Of a stretch of 42,887 nucleotides of DNA, positions 19,901-27,511 are shown piece after piece. The DNA is from Pedobacter sp. Leaf176 (lineage in GTDB: Bacteria > Bacteroidota > Bacteroidia > Sphingobacteriales > Sphingobacteriaceae). Under the pieces are notes generated by a model. The model saw only the letters and a program-made list of their open reading frames with translations. It was not told the DNA's origin and made no database searches. The translations under genes were made by a program, and so were the position numbers. Where the stretch lies: NCBI RefSeq assembly GCF_001424305.1, contig NZ_LMPD01000002.1, positions 781 to 43,667 on the forward strand, given 5' to 3'. Each line of letters opens with the position of its first letter. Positions within the stretch are counted from its first letter, which is position 1.

Positions 19901-20344
19901 TGGAAATGTACCATACGGGGAGTTTACACCAAAATCCGGGAGATCGTAAACGGTACTGGATATCGTCCCACCTGCCTCTAATGCCCAACCAAGACCTATA
20001 TTCCCAGATTGTTCTTCAACTTTAAGTCCAGAAGAATGATATTTAAGTGTTATTGGAAAGGAACAGTTCTTAAATTCAATTGAATAAAGTGGGACGGTAA
20101 TATTTGGAATACCGGTATTTTCACTTACCGGAACTTCTAAAAATTTAAAAAGAGAAGAGGCCTGGGGGGTAGGTGGGATAGATACCAATTTACTTTGCGG
20201 AGTATTTTGTCCAAAGATCTTCAAGCAATTACCAAAAACAAGTAATAGAATTATCCACTTACTTATTTCCAACTTATTGTGTCTGTAAAAATCTTGCTTA
20301 TAAATACCCATTAAAAAAGCGACTAATGTAAATCTAAGTTTCAT
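16901..20344 (-). CDS. Large secreted RHS-like partner protein (operon C, first gene)
   Basis: Encodes 1147 residues. The N-terminus has a long basic leader and a hydrophobic stretch (about 29-43, WIILLLVFGNCLKIFGQ) that reads as a signal peptide; an in-frame ATG at residue 12 is an alternative start. Features shared with the 2598-5906 product include SIPPTPQASSLFKF, NIGLGWALEAGGTISS, central beta-rich sequence, and a C-terminus MTTYYEYDAFGRLQYVKDQN followed by a short YHYKN-type tail. Like its paralogue it lacks an effector domain and is followed closely (6 bp) by a DUF6443 RHS gene. The pair probably forms one functional module. The start codon lies 390 bp from site C, leaving an unusually long leader. 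Confidence 0.87.
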   Translation of the reverse strand: MKLRFTLVAFLMGIYKQDFYRHNKLEISKWIILLLVFGNCLKIFGQNTPQSKLVSIPPTPQASSLFKFLEVPVSENTGIPNITVPLYSIEFKNCSFPITLKYHSSGLKVEEQSGNIGLGWALEAGGTISSTVYDLPDFGVNSPYGTFPQNREMNPQKILTGTGVYEENADYTQMMSLMGNPINHGASTSQGQKSDLQPDIFYYSMFDRAGKFFFTQNGTARPMPHNGLLIEKTSTGYRIKDEKGVVYLYEEPENIYTSSTNYSNHQEMGSGSTSSLSVSYHLTNITTPLNEVINISYITQNYSYANVPSYTRYRTLPGQQNCVGIEGESRTETTTQITGKFINEITSNKGHRIKFVYSDCQRLDMPGTYALKQLEVYINGVSNTIELIHGYFGLDSYDCNTQIDPLSVRLQLKKIKEQPKGDYSFDYFGGNAGFPNRFSTQSDHWGYYNGTGSTFPADQEFGFTIGGDKSPSLENTRKGILEKITYPTGGTTVFEHELNQYLDTVATGTSTVQNGSGIYFEEYSPQPVSRTVNFTIPLNVNPNSIYVTYNCTDGTYDPQFSVLLHNGNNQYSRAFSGTGSTPEYITLSPGNYAIDLYQSGNFEEGNFRIFWTETVGANPVVMNVNAGGLRIKTIKDYDALSIQPAHISRYTYNQSANAAYSSGKVFNKPLYRYIYNKHSYTINSDNTSLLDETTCSYYLQTSKSKLPLTGLQFNNTIYTEVQKYTEGPDNNGYTNNTYSFAYDLKPYNGYPFTPPTSYEWMSGYLLKSETFKKIPGSYCLIKRLTNNYNFNYTPPDIYQNYQESGAHYTLPIKPNEYHALGLNIIVDRPEYVLNSAGGSRVYPARFIIQSFKLISSWVYLQNNTEELFENCSSPILNSTLNYYDNPIHAQLSRTVSTSSNGNSSGKIFTYAHDYPSVGNFIDDMKANNLVTLPIERVSYEINAENQFSILSGEIVEYKLGGKGLIDNLYSLETDKKINLPDFKFSNAPNGTLPSVSNPASFLKDSRYVHKTNIFRYDDKGNVLQLSANAFPHRSYLYSYNKHYPVAEIKNADYATIEGILGVSAIENFGNQLNPDKAAVDAFLAPLKANLPNAFITSYTYKPLVGMTSQTDAKGMTTYYEYDAFGRLQYVKDQNQNIVKSNNYHYKN

Positions 20345-20399
20345 ACCATTATTTGATCTAGTTTAATTTTTTCTTGCGGATTCTAATGCGTCAACTGTT

Positions 20400-20450
20400 T
20401 CAGTGTTTTTTATTCTCCTCAATCAGATAAAGCTCAAGCTCTTCTATGTT
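20400..20450 (-). pseudogene. Remnant C-terminus of an NVGIGT-family gene
   Basis: The minus strand reads NIEELELYLIEENKKH and a stop, matching the KIEELTLYLIEQ coiled-coil end of the tandem secreted proteins encoded at 24-34 kb. Upstream stops interrupt it. Only 16 residues match, so the call is tentative. Confidence 0.4.
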
Positions 20451-20733
20451 TTAAGTAATACCTTATTTGTATAGCCCTAAAATGTAATGCTAATTAATTC
20501 TACCTCTTTAGTTGATTACATCTCCTACAAGAGTCAAGTTGTTTCATATAGGTTTTCAACTCAGTTAATTCAGGTCAATACATAATTCACCCTGCACCAA
20601 TTTTAATATACCCCTGGACAGGAAAGACAAGTATGCTGTGCTTGCCAATAAAACCTTTGAACAAGAGAATGGGTATTATTTTCTATACTTTTATTCGAAT
20701 GTATTTGGAAAGCCAGTATTTAAAGAATCTATT
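20451..20733. other. Non-coding leader region between site C and operon C
   Basis: No gene with a start codon was found. On the plus strand an open stretch ending at the first box reads KYAVLANKTFEQENGYYFLY and on to a stop overlapping site C, which might be a decayed gene end; I do not recognise it. Otherwise the sequence is AT-rich. Confidence 0.4.
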
Positions 20734-20785
20734 TGACGAACGATCGATATCGCTTGACGAACGATCGTTTTCGCGTGATGAACGA
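20734..20785 (-). promoter_or_regulatory. Site C: three LytTR-like boxes at 21-bp spacing
   Basis: Boxes begin at 20734 (TGACGAACGA), 20755 (TGACGAACGA) and 20776 (TGATGAACGA). The array precedes the RHS/lipase operon but sits 390 bp from its first start codon, so either the leader is long or the promoter lies well downstream of the boxes. Confidence 0.83.
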
Positions 20786-21110
20786 AATTTGCCTTTTTAA
20801 AAAAACGATAAAAGCAATTGATTTCCAACAAGAAAAAGGGGCGGTATCAAAAAGATTTACACGGTTTCGACGGGCTAATCACATTTGGAAAAGTCGTCAT
20901 CCGAACCCGTTTTATCGGGTTAATCGGGAATACTTATGCTATTGCGGAGCGCTTTAAGATTCCTTGCGGTAGGCAGCGCTAAATCCGATGGCCATCAGAA
21001 ACGGAAAAAGAAATAAATTTGACCTCAACTGCTAGATTTTACATTTGATACAACGTCTTTCTACGCACTTACTCCATTAAAAAAAGAAGGAATAGCTGAA
21101 CCTCAGCCCA
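20786..21110. other. Intergenic stretch after gspF without a recognised gene
   Basis: Short open frames exist on the plus strand but one starts inside the regulatory boxes and none resembles a known family. A small hairpin with arms AACCCG and CGGGTT (20904-20921) lies about 190 bp beyond gspF but has no T tract. No other structure seen. Confidence 0.5.
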
Positions 21111-22250
21111 TCAAATCGTATTGCTCATCTGGAACATTGGCAGGTACATCGCAATCAGTATAAGCCCGACAGCAAGCCCTAAAAAGATGATGATTAATGG
21201 CTCTAATAAGCCACTTATCGCATTGGTTTTATATTCCACCTCTTCGGTATACTGTGAGGAAAGTTGCTCAAAGAAATATTCCAGTTTGTTTACTTCTTCC
21301 GCTATTTTTATCATCTGTATAAATTTCAGTGGATAGAAATCGTCTTTAGCCAACGTTGAAGACAAACTGCTCCCGGTTAGGATATCCTTTTCCGCCCGGA
21401 TGAGGGATTGCTCTATCGGGTAAAAAGTAATCATCTGCTTGACCATGCCTAACGCTTGTAAGAGCGGTGTATTGGTTCCTGTTAACAGGCGCATGGTATT
21501 TGCGAACCGGGCCAGGTAAATCTTTTTGACGATATCCCCAACCAGCGGAATGCGCAATAAGAGCAAGGCACTATATTTCTTAAACCAGGCTTCTTTCCGG
21601 GAGAAAAAATAAAGGCCAACCAATCCAAAAAGAATAAACAGCAGCAGGTAAATGTAACGGTCGAACCAGTTCGAAAAACTAACAATGAGCGAAGTAATGT
21701 AAGGGAGTTTACCGCCGAAACGTTTAAATACGTCGGCAAACATCGGTACCACAAACTTTATCATAAAAAATATGGCTGCAAAAGAGGTACTTAAAACCAG
21801 CGCCGGATAGGTAATGGCGCCGACAATCTTCCTTCGCTGGCTAATTTTGCTTTTAAAATATTTTGCAAGCTCTTCGAGCACCTCGCCTAACCTGCCTGTT
21901 TCTTCCCCGATTCGGACACTATAAAATTCATAACGGCTGAACTTATCATTTTTCTCCAGCGTTTCCGAAAATGATTTCCCGGCGACGACTTCTTTTTGAA
22001 TAGCAGCGAAAAGCGCGATGTCTTTGGCTTTGGTGTAAGAACTCGAAGTAAGCTCTAAAGACGTTTTAATATCTATACCGGAGCGTATTAAAGTGCCAAG
22101 CTCATTGTAAAAGGCTTCCTTTTTTTTATCCGGTAACTGCCCGTCACCGAAGGAAACATCCCTATTCAGCATATCGAACAGCCCCGGCCCGGCCACTGTT
22201 TCAGGAACCGTCTTTTTCTTATTGAAGTTTGAAATGTCTACGGAGGCCAT
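21111..22250 (-). CDS. gspF: Inner-membrane platform protein GspF/PilC
   Basis: Encodes 379 residues with two T2SSF repeats. The first has FYNELGTLIRSGIDIKTSLE and the signature GEETGRLGEVLEELAKYF (about 116-133); the second has FANTMRLLTGTNTPLLQALG and a matching EEVNKLEYFFEQLSSQY. Three membrane segments are visible (about 155-180, 205-222 and 350-370). GspF organises the cytoplasmic ATPase and pseudopilin insertion. It is the last gene of operon D, four bases after the GspJ-like gene, and so separated by 9 kb from the rest of the core machine in operon B. Confidence 0.95.
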   Translation of the reverse strand: MASVDISNFNKKKTVPETVAGPGLFDMLNRDVSFGDGQLPDKKKEAFYNELGTLIRSGIDIKTSLELTSSSYTKAKDIALFAAIQKEVVAGKSFSETLEKNDKFSRYEFYSVRIGEETGRLGEVLEELAKYFKSKISQRRKIVGAITYPALVLSTSFAAIFFMIKFVVPMFADVFKRFGGKLPYITSLIVSFSNWFDRYIYLLLFILFGLVGLYFFSRKEAWFKKYSALLLLRIPLVGDIVKKIYLARFANTMRLLTGTNTPLLQALGMVKQMITFYPIEQSLIRAEKDILTGSSLSSTLAKDDFYPLKFIQMIKIAEEVNKLEYFFEQLSSQYTEEVEYKTNAISGLLEPLIIIFLGLAVGLILIAMYLPMFQMSNTI

Positions 22251-22253
22251 AAT

Positions 22254-22727
22254 TTAATGAAAAAGGTTTTCTGCACTGTATTTTTTTTCTACGCGAATCT
22301 TAGCAACGGCTGCTTTATCTAAAAGAATTTCCAAGTCCATTCTGTCAACCGTATCTTTTTGTTCCAGGATTTCGCCTTCGAAAAAGAACTGCAGCCCCGA
22401 ATAGCTTATCTTGAAAGTGTCGGTGTGTAATTCGGGCAGTTCCCGCAAGATGGCTTTTTCACGAAAAGTATATAGAATGGTACTGCTGTCCTGCTGCATC
22501 ATTAATCCAGAATCCGTAGAAAGCACGAGCTTACTTTTTAAAAAATCCTTTTCCAATACGTGCCTTAAGGATAAGGCTGCATCTGCGGTTTCATTTTTAA
22601 GCTGGAAAGTACGGTAATAGCTGCCGATGATCCCATAGGCTGAATAGCAAATGGAGATGCAAATTGCGGAAAGCAGCATCGCTATCGTTACTTCCATCAG
22701 GGTATAGGCCTTAATTTTTTTCCTCAT
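22254..22727 (-). CDS. Minor pseudopilin, GspJ-like
   Basis: Encodes 157 residues. The class III signal is MRKKIKA then YTLMEVTIAMLLSAICISIC with glutamate at mature position 5 and alanine before the cut. The globular part has no motif I can name. It overlaps the preceding pseudopilin gene by 17 bp. The order K-like, I-like, J-like in overlapping genes is that of the tip complex of type II secretion pseudopili, which is why GspJ is suggested; the letter is by position and size, not by sequence. Confidence 0.75.
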   Translation of the reverse strand: MRKKIKAYTLMEVTIAMLLSAICISICYSAYGIIGSYYRTFQLKNETADAALSLRHVLEKDFLKSKLVLSTDSGLMMQQDSSTILYTFREKAILRELPELHTDTFKISYSGLQFFFEGEILEQKDTVDRMDLEILLDKAAVAKIRVEKKYSAENLFH

Positions 22728-23076
22728 TTTCTTTTTCGCGGTACAATATTTTTAGGCTGCCTAATAATTCTGCCCGGCGGAAGGCTTTTATTTCAAGCCT
22801 GGATAGGCCTGGATGAGCAGTTTCCTGCCGGGAAAAATTATAAATTACACTGTCTACCAACAATACTTCTTTTTCTATGTAGCCCTTCGCTTCCACCTCC
22901 TTTGCCAGTACATTTAATTCATTTTGCACACTTAGCTTTTTAAGAGATACACCGCCCGAAAGCACATTATTGAAAAGGCCGATGGCTAAAGCAAATAGCA
23001 CCATAATGATAACCATGGCGATAAGTACCTCTATGAGCGTTGAAGCTTCCAGCTTGCCTTTCTTTAATTCAGCCAT
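22711..23076 (-). CDS. Minor pseudopilin, GspI-like
   Basis: Encodes 121 residues with leader MAELKKGKLEA followed by STLIEVLIAMVIIMVLFALA; glutamate at mature position 5 is present and the residue before the cut is alanine. The small size and the STLIEVLIA start fit GspI. The gene overlaps both neighbours (13 bp with the upstream GspK-like gene, 17 bp with the downstream GspJ-like gene), indicating coupled translation of a tip complex in fixed ratio. Confidence 0.78.
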   Translation of the reverse strand: MAELKKGKLEASTLIEVLIAMVIIMVLFALAIGLFNNVLSGGVSLKKLSVQNELNVLAKEVEAKGYIEKEVLLVDSVIYNFSRQETAHPGLSRLEIKAFRRAELLGSLKILYREKENEEKN

Positions 23077-24296
23077 TTTAATATTTTATTTTTTCCGGCG
23101 TTTTCTTTAAAAATCCCGGAGGAGAGGTAATATTTACTCCTGGCTTTTCGGTTAAAATCTACATCCACCAAAAAGTTTTCGTACAAAGTTTGCGGGGTTT
23201 GCATTAAAAAGCGGTTGCAGGCTATTTTTCCATTTACTTTCAGCCCTTTTTCCATTTTAACAAGGCCTGTGGCATATATTTCACCGTTAACCCTGGTATC
23301 CTTTCCTAATGATATAGTGGTTTGCAGTCCCGAACGCTTGGCCTCATAGCTGAATAGTACACCATTAAAATCCAATCGGTCGCCGCAGCTTATTTTTACT
23401 TCATCGCCCGAACTTTGGGTCCGAATCACGCCTAAGCAGGATGGGTAATTAAATGTAGTACCCTTGCCAACAACAATAGAATCCCTGGCAAAAAGCTGGC
23501 AAGCACCCTTGAAGCCATCATCGACCCTGATAAAAGGGGCATAAACCTGTATGCCGTCCAAATTAGCCTCCGCGCTAATAACCAAGGTGGTGTCCGAATA
23601 AAGGGCGACATTTCCTGAAAGCGACTGTCTAATAACCGCACCTGGTTTTAGCCTGTACACTTTAACGGAATCAAAAAAAGAGCCGGAGACGTCTTCCCGC
23701 CCCAGCCAGGGCATGCCTTGCAGCTCTTTGTCTAAGCCTGAAGAAAGCCTTTTTAACATTGGCTCATCCAGTGCCGGCAAAGTTCTTTTACTTTCCTTTA
23801 TAGCGCCATATACCAGTTTAGTTCCTGAATAAGGTCTTCCTTCTACATAAGATTGCTTAACCCCTGATTTGGGCAAAACTGCGTCTCCTGTAATCCTGGT
23901 ATCGCCACTCACGGAAAGTGGGCGGTCTTCATCACTCAGGTAAACTGAAGTCAATTCAGACTCATCAGATTTACCAATGAGAAAAGCCCTTTTTAAGGTA
24001 TCTCCTGAAATAAAAGATTTCACAAGCGAATAGTCATAAATTCCCCAGTTTGCTTTTTCCAATGCCACGCTATCTGCATTTTCTTCAAACAGGTCAAAAA
24101 GTTTTCTACCGGAAAAATCATCCCCGAAAAGCACAAGGCTAATACCCGAATCTAAATTGAGCAGCAAACGGTTAAAGCGGAGTTCCTTTAAGTAAGCACT
24201 TCGGTAATGCGCCGCAAGCATGATTAATGAGGCAGATAGTACCGCGATAAAAAATGCCATAACAATAGAAAAATACAAGGCTCCTGCTTTCAGCAT
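23064..24296 (-). CDS. GspK/PilX-like tip protein with beta-rich C-terminus
   Basis: Encodes 410 residues. The N-terminal helix (ALYFSIVMAFFIAVLSASLI, about 6-25) is pilin-like but has no glutamate at position 5, the property that distinguishes GspK among pseudopilins. The body is unusual: from about residue 200 on it contains strand-turn repeats (VIRQSLSGNVALYSDTTLVI, LGKDTRVNGEIYATGLVKM, GLKVNGKIACNRFLM) like bactofilin or single-stranded beta-helix folds rather than the normal GspK domain. Position first in the K-I-J-F run supports a tip role. The beta-helix reading is inference from repeat pattern. Confidence 0.65.
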   Translation of the reverse strand: MLKAGALYFSIVMAFFIAVLSASLIMLAAHYRSAYLKELRFNRLLLNLDSGISLVLFGDDFSGRKLFDLFEENADSVALEKANWGIYDYSLVKSFISGDTLKRAFLIGKSDESELTSVYLSDEDRPLSVSGDTRITGDAVLPKSGVKQSYVEGRPYSGTKLVYGAIKESKRTLPALDEPMLKRLSSGLDKELQGMPWLGREDVSGSFFDSVKVYRLKPGAVIRQSLSGNVALYSDTTLVISAEANLDGIQVYAPFIRVDDGFKGACQLFARDSIVVGKGTTFNYPSCLGVIRTQSSGDEVKISCGDRLDFNGVLFSYEAKRSGLQTTISLGKDTRVNGEIYATGLVKMEKGLKVNGKIACNRFLMQTPQTLYENFLVDVDFNRKARSKYYLSSGIFKENAGKNKILKWLN

Positions 24297-24302
24297 TATA
24301 GG

Positions 24303-25157
24303 TTAGGGTTTATTTATTTTTGCTTTCAGTGCTTCGATTTCCTTGCTCTGGACAATTAAATAGAGGGTTAATTCTTCAATTTTTTTCAGAAGCAGCTTAT
24401 TCATCTCACCCAGTTCAATACCATTAGCTTCAGCTTCCTTTGATGATGGCATATCCGGCAAATGTTTATTTATTTTGATATAAGCATCCAGTTCATTCAA
24501 TCCTAAAATCTTATAATCCTGGCCGAAGACATAATCCGGCCAGTTAGCCGCTTCCACTTTAATTTCATGTGCGCGGATCTTACCGTTTACCGAGAGTTTT
24601 TCTGCTGGTGTATTAGTACCAATTCCAACATTTCCTCCATTAAAAAAACTGGCGCCATTCGTGTTTAGAAAAATGCGTTGCTGCCCGCTATGACTAACCG
24701 CGAAACCATGTTGAATGGCTCCATCATTTGTCATCCATTCCAAAACACCATCTACAGAAGAATAAAGTTTTTTATCTTGTGAGTTATGTTCAAATCCAAT
24801 TCCCCCTTTTACAGTAAGCTTTTGGTCTGGTATTTCAGTACCAATTCCCACATTTCCTCCTGTAAAAAAACTCATTCCATTTGTATTCAAAAAAACCCTA
24901 TTAAACCCTTGATGGCTTACGGCGAAACCATGCTGCCCAGCGCCATCATGGGTCATCCATTCTAATACACCATCTATAGGAGCATATAGTTTTTTATCTT
25001 GTGAGTTATATTCAAATCCGATTCCTCCTTTCACAGTGAGTTTTTGGTTAGGCACATCGGTGCCAATACCTACATTACCCGATGCCGGAAATGCATTTTG
25101 TGCATTTGCAGAATAACCCAATAATGTTACGAGTGATATTAAAATAGTTTGTTTCAT
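24303..25157 (-). CDS. Secreted NVGIGT protein 10 of the array (tandem duplicated middle)
   Basis: Encodes 284 residues. Signal peptide MKQTILISLVTLLGYSANAQ. Three NVGIGT-type motifs. An internal duplication is plain: TPNQKLTVKGGIGFE-type segments with KKLYAPIDGVLEWMT (first) and KKLYSSVDGVLEWMT (second), each about 75 residues. The conserved C-terminal block (about 188-249: SVNGKIRAHEIKVE, NWPDYVF, DYKILGLNELDAYI, HLPDMPSSKEAEANGIEL) leads to a short coiled coil (250-284, LLLKKIEELTLYLIVQ). Such proteins are often annotated as tail-fibre or TMF-like in Bacteroidetes; function unknown. It is the last array member, seven bases before the GspK-like gene. Confidence 0.88.
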   Translation of the reverse strand: MKQTILISLVTLLGYSANAQNAFPASGNVGIGTDVPNQKLTVKGGIGFEYNSQDKKLYAPIDGVLEWMTHDGAGQHGFAVSHQGFNRVFLNTNGMSFFTGGNVGIGTEIPDQKLTVKGGIGFEHNSQDKKLYSSVDGVLEWMTNDGAIQHGFAVSHSGQQRIFLNTNGASFFNGGNVGIGTNTPAEKLSVNGKIRAHEIKVEAANWPDYVFGQDYKILGLNELDAYIKINKHLPDMPSSKEAEANGIELGEMNKLLLKKIEELTLYLIVQSKEIEALKAKINKP

Positions 25158-25159
25158 TT

Positions 25160-26121
25160 CTATTTTTTAATTAACTGTTTTACCATTTTCTTTAATACAG
25201 CCAACTCCTTTTCGGTCTTCTCAATTTTTTTTTGATTTTCAATATTCATTGCTGATTCCGATCTCAGTGCCTTATCTTTTTCAATTAAATGAAGCGTAAG
25301 CTCTTCCTGGTTCTTAAGTAACTTTTTAACCACATCACCCAGTTCAATACCATTGGCTTCAGCATCTTTAGCCGAAGGCATATCCGGCAAAAAATCTTAT
25401 AATCCTGCTCAAAGACATAATCCGGCCAGTTCGCCATTTCCACTTTAATTTCATGCGCACGGATTTTGCCGTTAACGGAGAGTTTTTCTGTTGGTGTACC
25501 AGTACCAATTCCAACATTGCCATTCGCATTGCCTAAAGTTCTGAAAGAAAATCCATTTGTAGCATCTATGAATAATTGGGCATAGTTTGCGGCGTCACCA
25601 CTTCTCGAAGTCTGAAATCTGATTTTATTCTCATCGGCAACATTACTGATTTGCTCAAAATAAACGCCGATACCATCGTGGCCGGAATACATGTAGTTAC
25701 TATTTATTCCCCATTTTATATTGCCATTTACCTGTAGCCTTTCTGTCGGATTTGTGGTCCCAATGCCCAGGTTACCATTACCACTTATTCTCAACTTTTC
25801 TGTTTGTCCTGTTATGTGAGAACCTTGGGTAAAAAATTGTAATGCATAGCTATTACTGCCAGCATTTTCAGTAAAGGTCCTCAAAGAAGTACCGAAGTTT
25901 TTATATGGGCCAAAACCTAATGAGTGATCTATCATTGTAACGGATTCATTAGTCTCATTAGCTAAATTCTTTACCAGGATATGTCCATCGCGAACGTCCA
26001 GGGAGGCTAATGGACTCTGCGTCCCTATCCCTACGTTTCCATTGGCAGGAAAAGTATTGGTTTGAGCCTGAATGAAAATTGGAAAGAACAATCCTGATAA
26101 GATTAAAAATTTGTTTTTCAT
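25160..26121 (-). pseudogene. NVGIGT protein 9, frameshifted by a ~43-bp deletion
   Basis: The first 278-residue frame (start 26121, signal peptide MKNKFLILSGLFFPIFIQAQ) carries NVGIGT motifs and the block up to NWPDYVFEQDYKI, then runs into unrelated residues and stops at 25285. The missing C-terminus continues in another frame as LPDMPSAKDAEANGIELG and a coiled coil ending at 25160. Against intact paralogues 43 bp are lost, between KI and LPDMP (around 25388), with A-runs at both edges. The N-terminal half shares a long module (MYSG..GVYFEQISNVA) with the gene at 29314. It is either a dead copy or an off-state variant. Confidence 0.85.
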
Positions 26122-26174
26122 ATACTTTTGATTACATTACTTTTTGCCTTTCAAATAATTAGCCGTAATGAGGT

Positions 26175-27368
26175 TTAACGCTTTAATGCTTTCTCCACTT
26201 CAGCCAGACGTTTAAATATGATCGTCTCTATCAAAGCAGATTTTTGTTGTGCTTCTGTCAATTGAATCACTTTTTTTTGGGTTTCAACCAGGGCCTTATC
26301 TTTTTCTATCAAATGCAGCGTCAGCTCCTCTACCTTTTTTAGCAAGAGCTTATTCATTTCACCCAGTTCAATTCCATTTAACTCAGCTTCCTTCGCCGAA
26401 GGCATATCCGGCAAATGTTTATTTACTCTGATATAAGCATCCAGCTCCTGTAATCCTAAAATCTTATAATCCTGGTCAAAGACATAATCAGGCCAGTTCA
26501 CGGTTTCTACTTTTATTTCTTTAGCTCTAACATTTCCGTTCACGGCAAGCTTTTCAGTGGGATTAGTTGTTCCAATGCCGATATTTCCTCCCTGAGCATT
26601 TAACAATAGATTTTGTGCACCTACACCGGGTTTAATAGCCTGTATAGACCCGGAATTAAATGCATCCAGGTAACTGAAATAAACGAACTGGTCTGCCGCT
26701 GTGCTTTTGATTTTCAGGGCTCCTTTTTCATCCCCATAGCTAGACAATCTCATAATTTCCAATGCTCCGGTTGGGTTAAATGAACCAATACCTACATTAC
26801 CATTGTCCATTAAAGTAAACCGGTTGGCACAAAGTCCCCCATTCTCACAACTTAGGTCGCTATAAGCCCAGAACTGGAGGCTGTTCCCGTAGTTGCCACC
26901 CATGTTATACACCCTCCAGGTGCTCGACGCTGTATTTGCTGTTTTGAAAGGATTTTTCAACTCCAGAACCCCACCTATTGCGTTGTTAACCGAACTGATT
27001 ATAGCGCCGTTAACCATCGCCGGTCCGTTGATGTTGAGCTTGTAAGGATTGGTTGTTGTTCCAATTCCGATGTTGCCGTTTGGAGAGAAAGACATAAATG
27101 GGTTGCCGAGGCTGCTGCCTATAAAGCCGTAATTCATCGTACTTTTACCATTAAGCACCGACCCCGATACGCCAAAACTTATAAACGGGATCGAAAGGTC
27201 TTCATTGGTAAAGGAATAGCCCCTGGAGTAGCCTCCCGTGTATCCTGGAATATTGATCTTTGAAGTTATGCCATGAGCTGGGTTATCCAGCCCAATAAGG
27301 ATATTAGAATCCTGGGCAAAGAGAGTACATGCTTTCGATAAAAGCAGCATGATGAAAATTTTTTTCAT
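26175..27368 (-). CDS. Secreted NVGIGT protein 8
   Basis: Encodes 397 residues, the longest in the array. Signal peptide MKKIFIMLLLSKACTLFAQ. Motifs GNIGIGTTTNP, GNVGIGSFNP and GNIGIGTTNP mark three repeats. The N-terminal module (ILIGLDNP, GYSRGYSF, GKSTMNYGFIGSSLG) resembles that of the 31378 gene; the middle part is its own. The conserved block spans about 274-335, with RAKEIKVETVNWPDYVF in place of RAHEIKVE, and a long coiled coil fills 336-397. A 143-bp gap upstream is the widest inside the array and could hold an internal promoter, though I saw no clear one. Confidence 0.88.
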   Translation of the reverse strand: MKKIFIMLLLSKACTLFAQDSNILIGLDNPAHGITSKINIPGYTGGYSRGYSFTNEDLSIPFISFGVSGSVLNGKSTMNYGFIGSSLGNPFMSFSPNGNIGIGTTTNPYKLNINGPAMVNGAIISSVNNAIGGVLELKNPFKTANTASSTWRVYNMGGNYGNSLQFWAYSDLSCENGGLCANRFTLMDNGNVGIGSFNPTGALEIMRLSSYGDEKGALKIKSTAADQFVYFSYLDAFNSGSIQAIKPGVGAQNLLLNAQGGNIGIGTTNPTEKLAVNGNVRAKEIKVETVNWPDYVFDQDYKILGLQELDAYIRVNKHLPDMPSAKEAELNGIELGEMNKLLLKKVEELTLHLIEKDKALVETQKKVIQLTEAQQKSALIETIIFKRLAEVEKALKR

Positions 27369-27511
27369 ATTTATAATATTTATCCTTCGTTCGTTCGAAC
27401 CCTGCTTAAAGCCGACTGAGCATCTTAATTTCCTATCTTTAAACCATCCTGACTGCCCTACCCAAAGACTTATTAATAATTCAATTTAAAAAAACACATG
27501 TGGGGGCGATC

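Noticed and set aside
20733..20957. Plus-strand open frame of 74 codons
   Set aside because: It begins inside the site C boxes, has no recognisable domain and reads as translated regulatory sequence.
27385..27405. Possible fifth regulatory box (CGTTCGTTCGAA)
   Set aside because: Single partial match with no 21-bp partners; not comparable to sites A-D.
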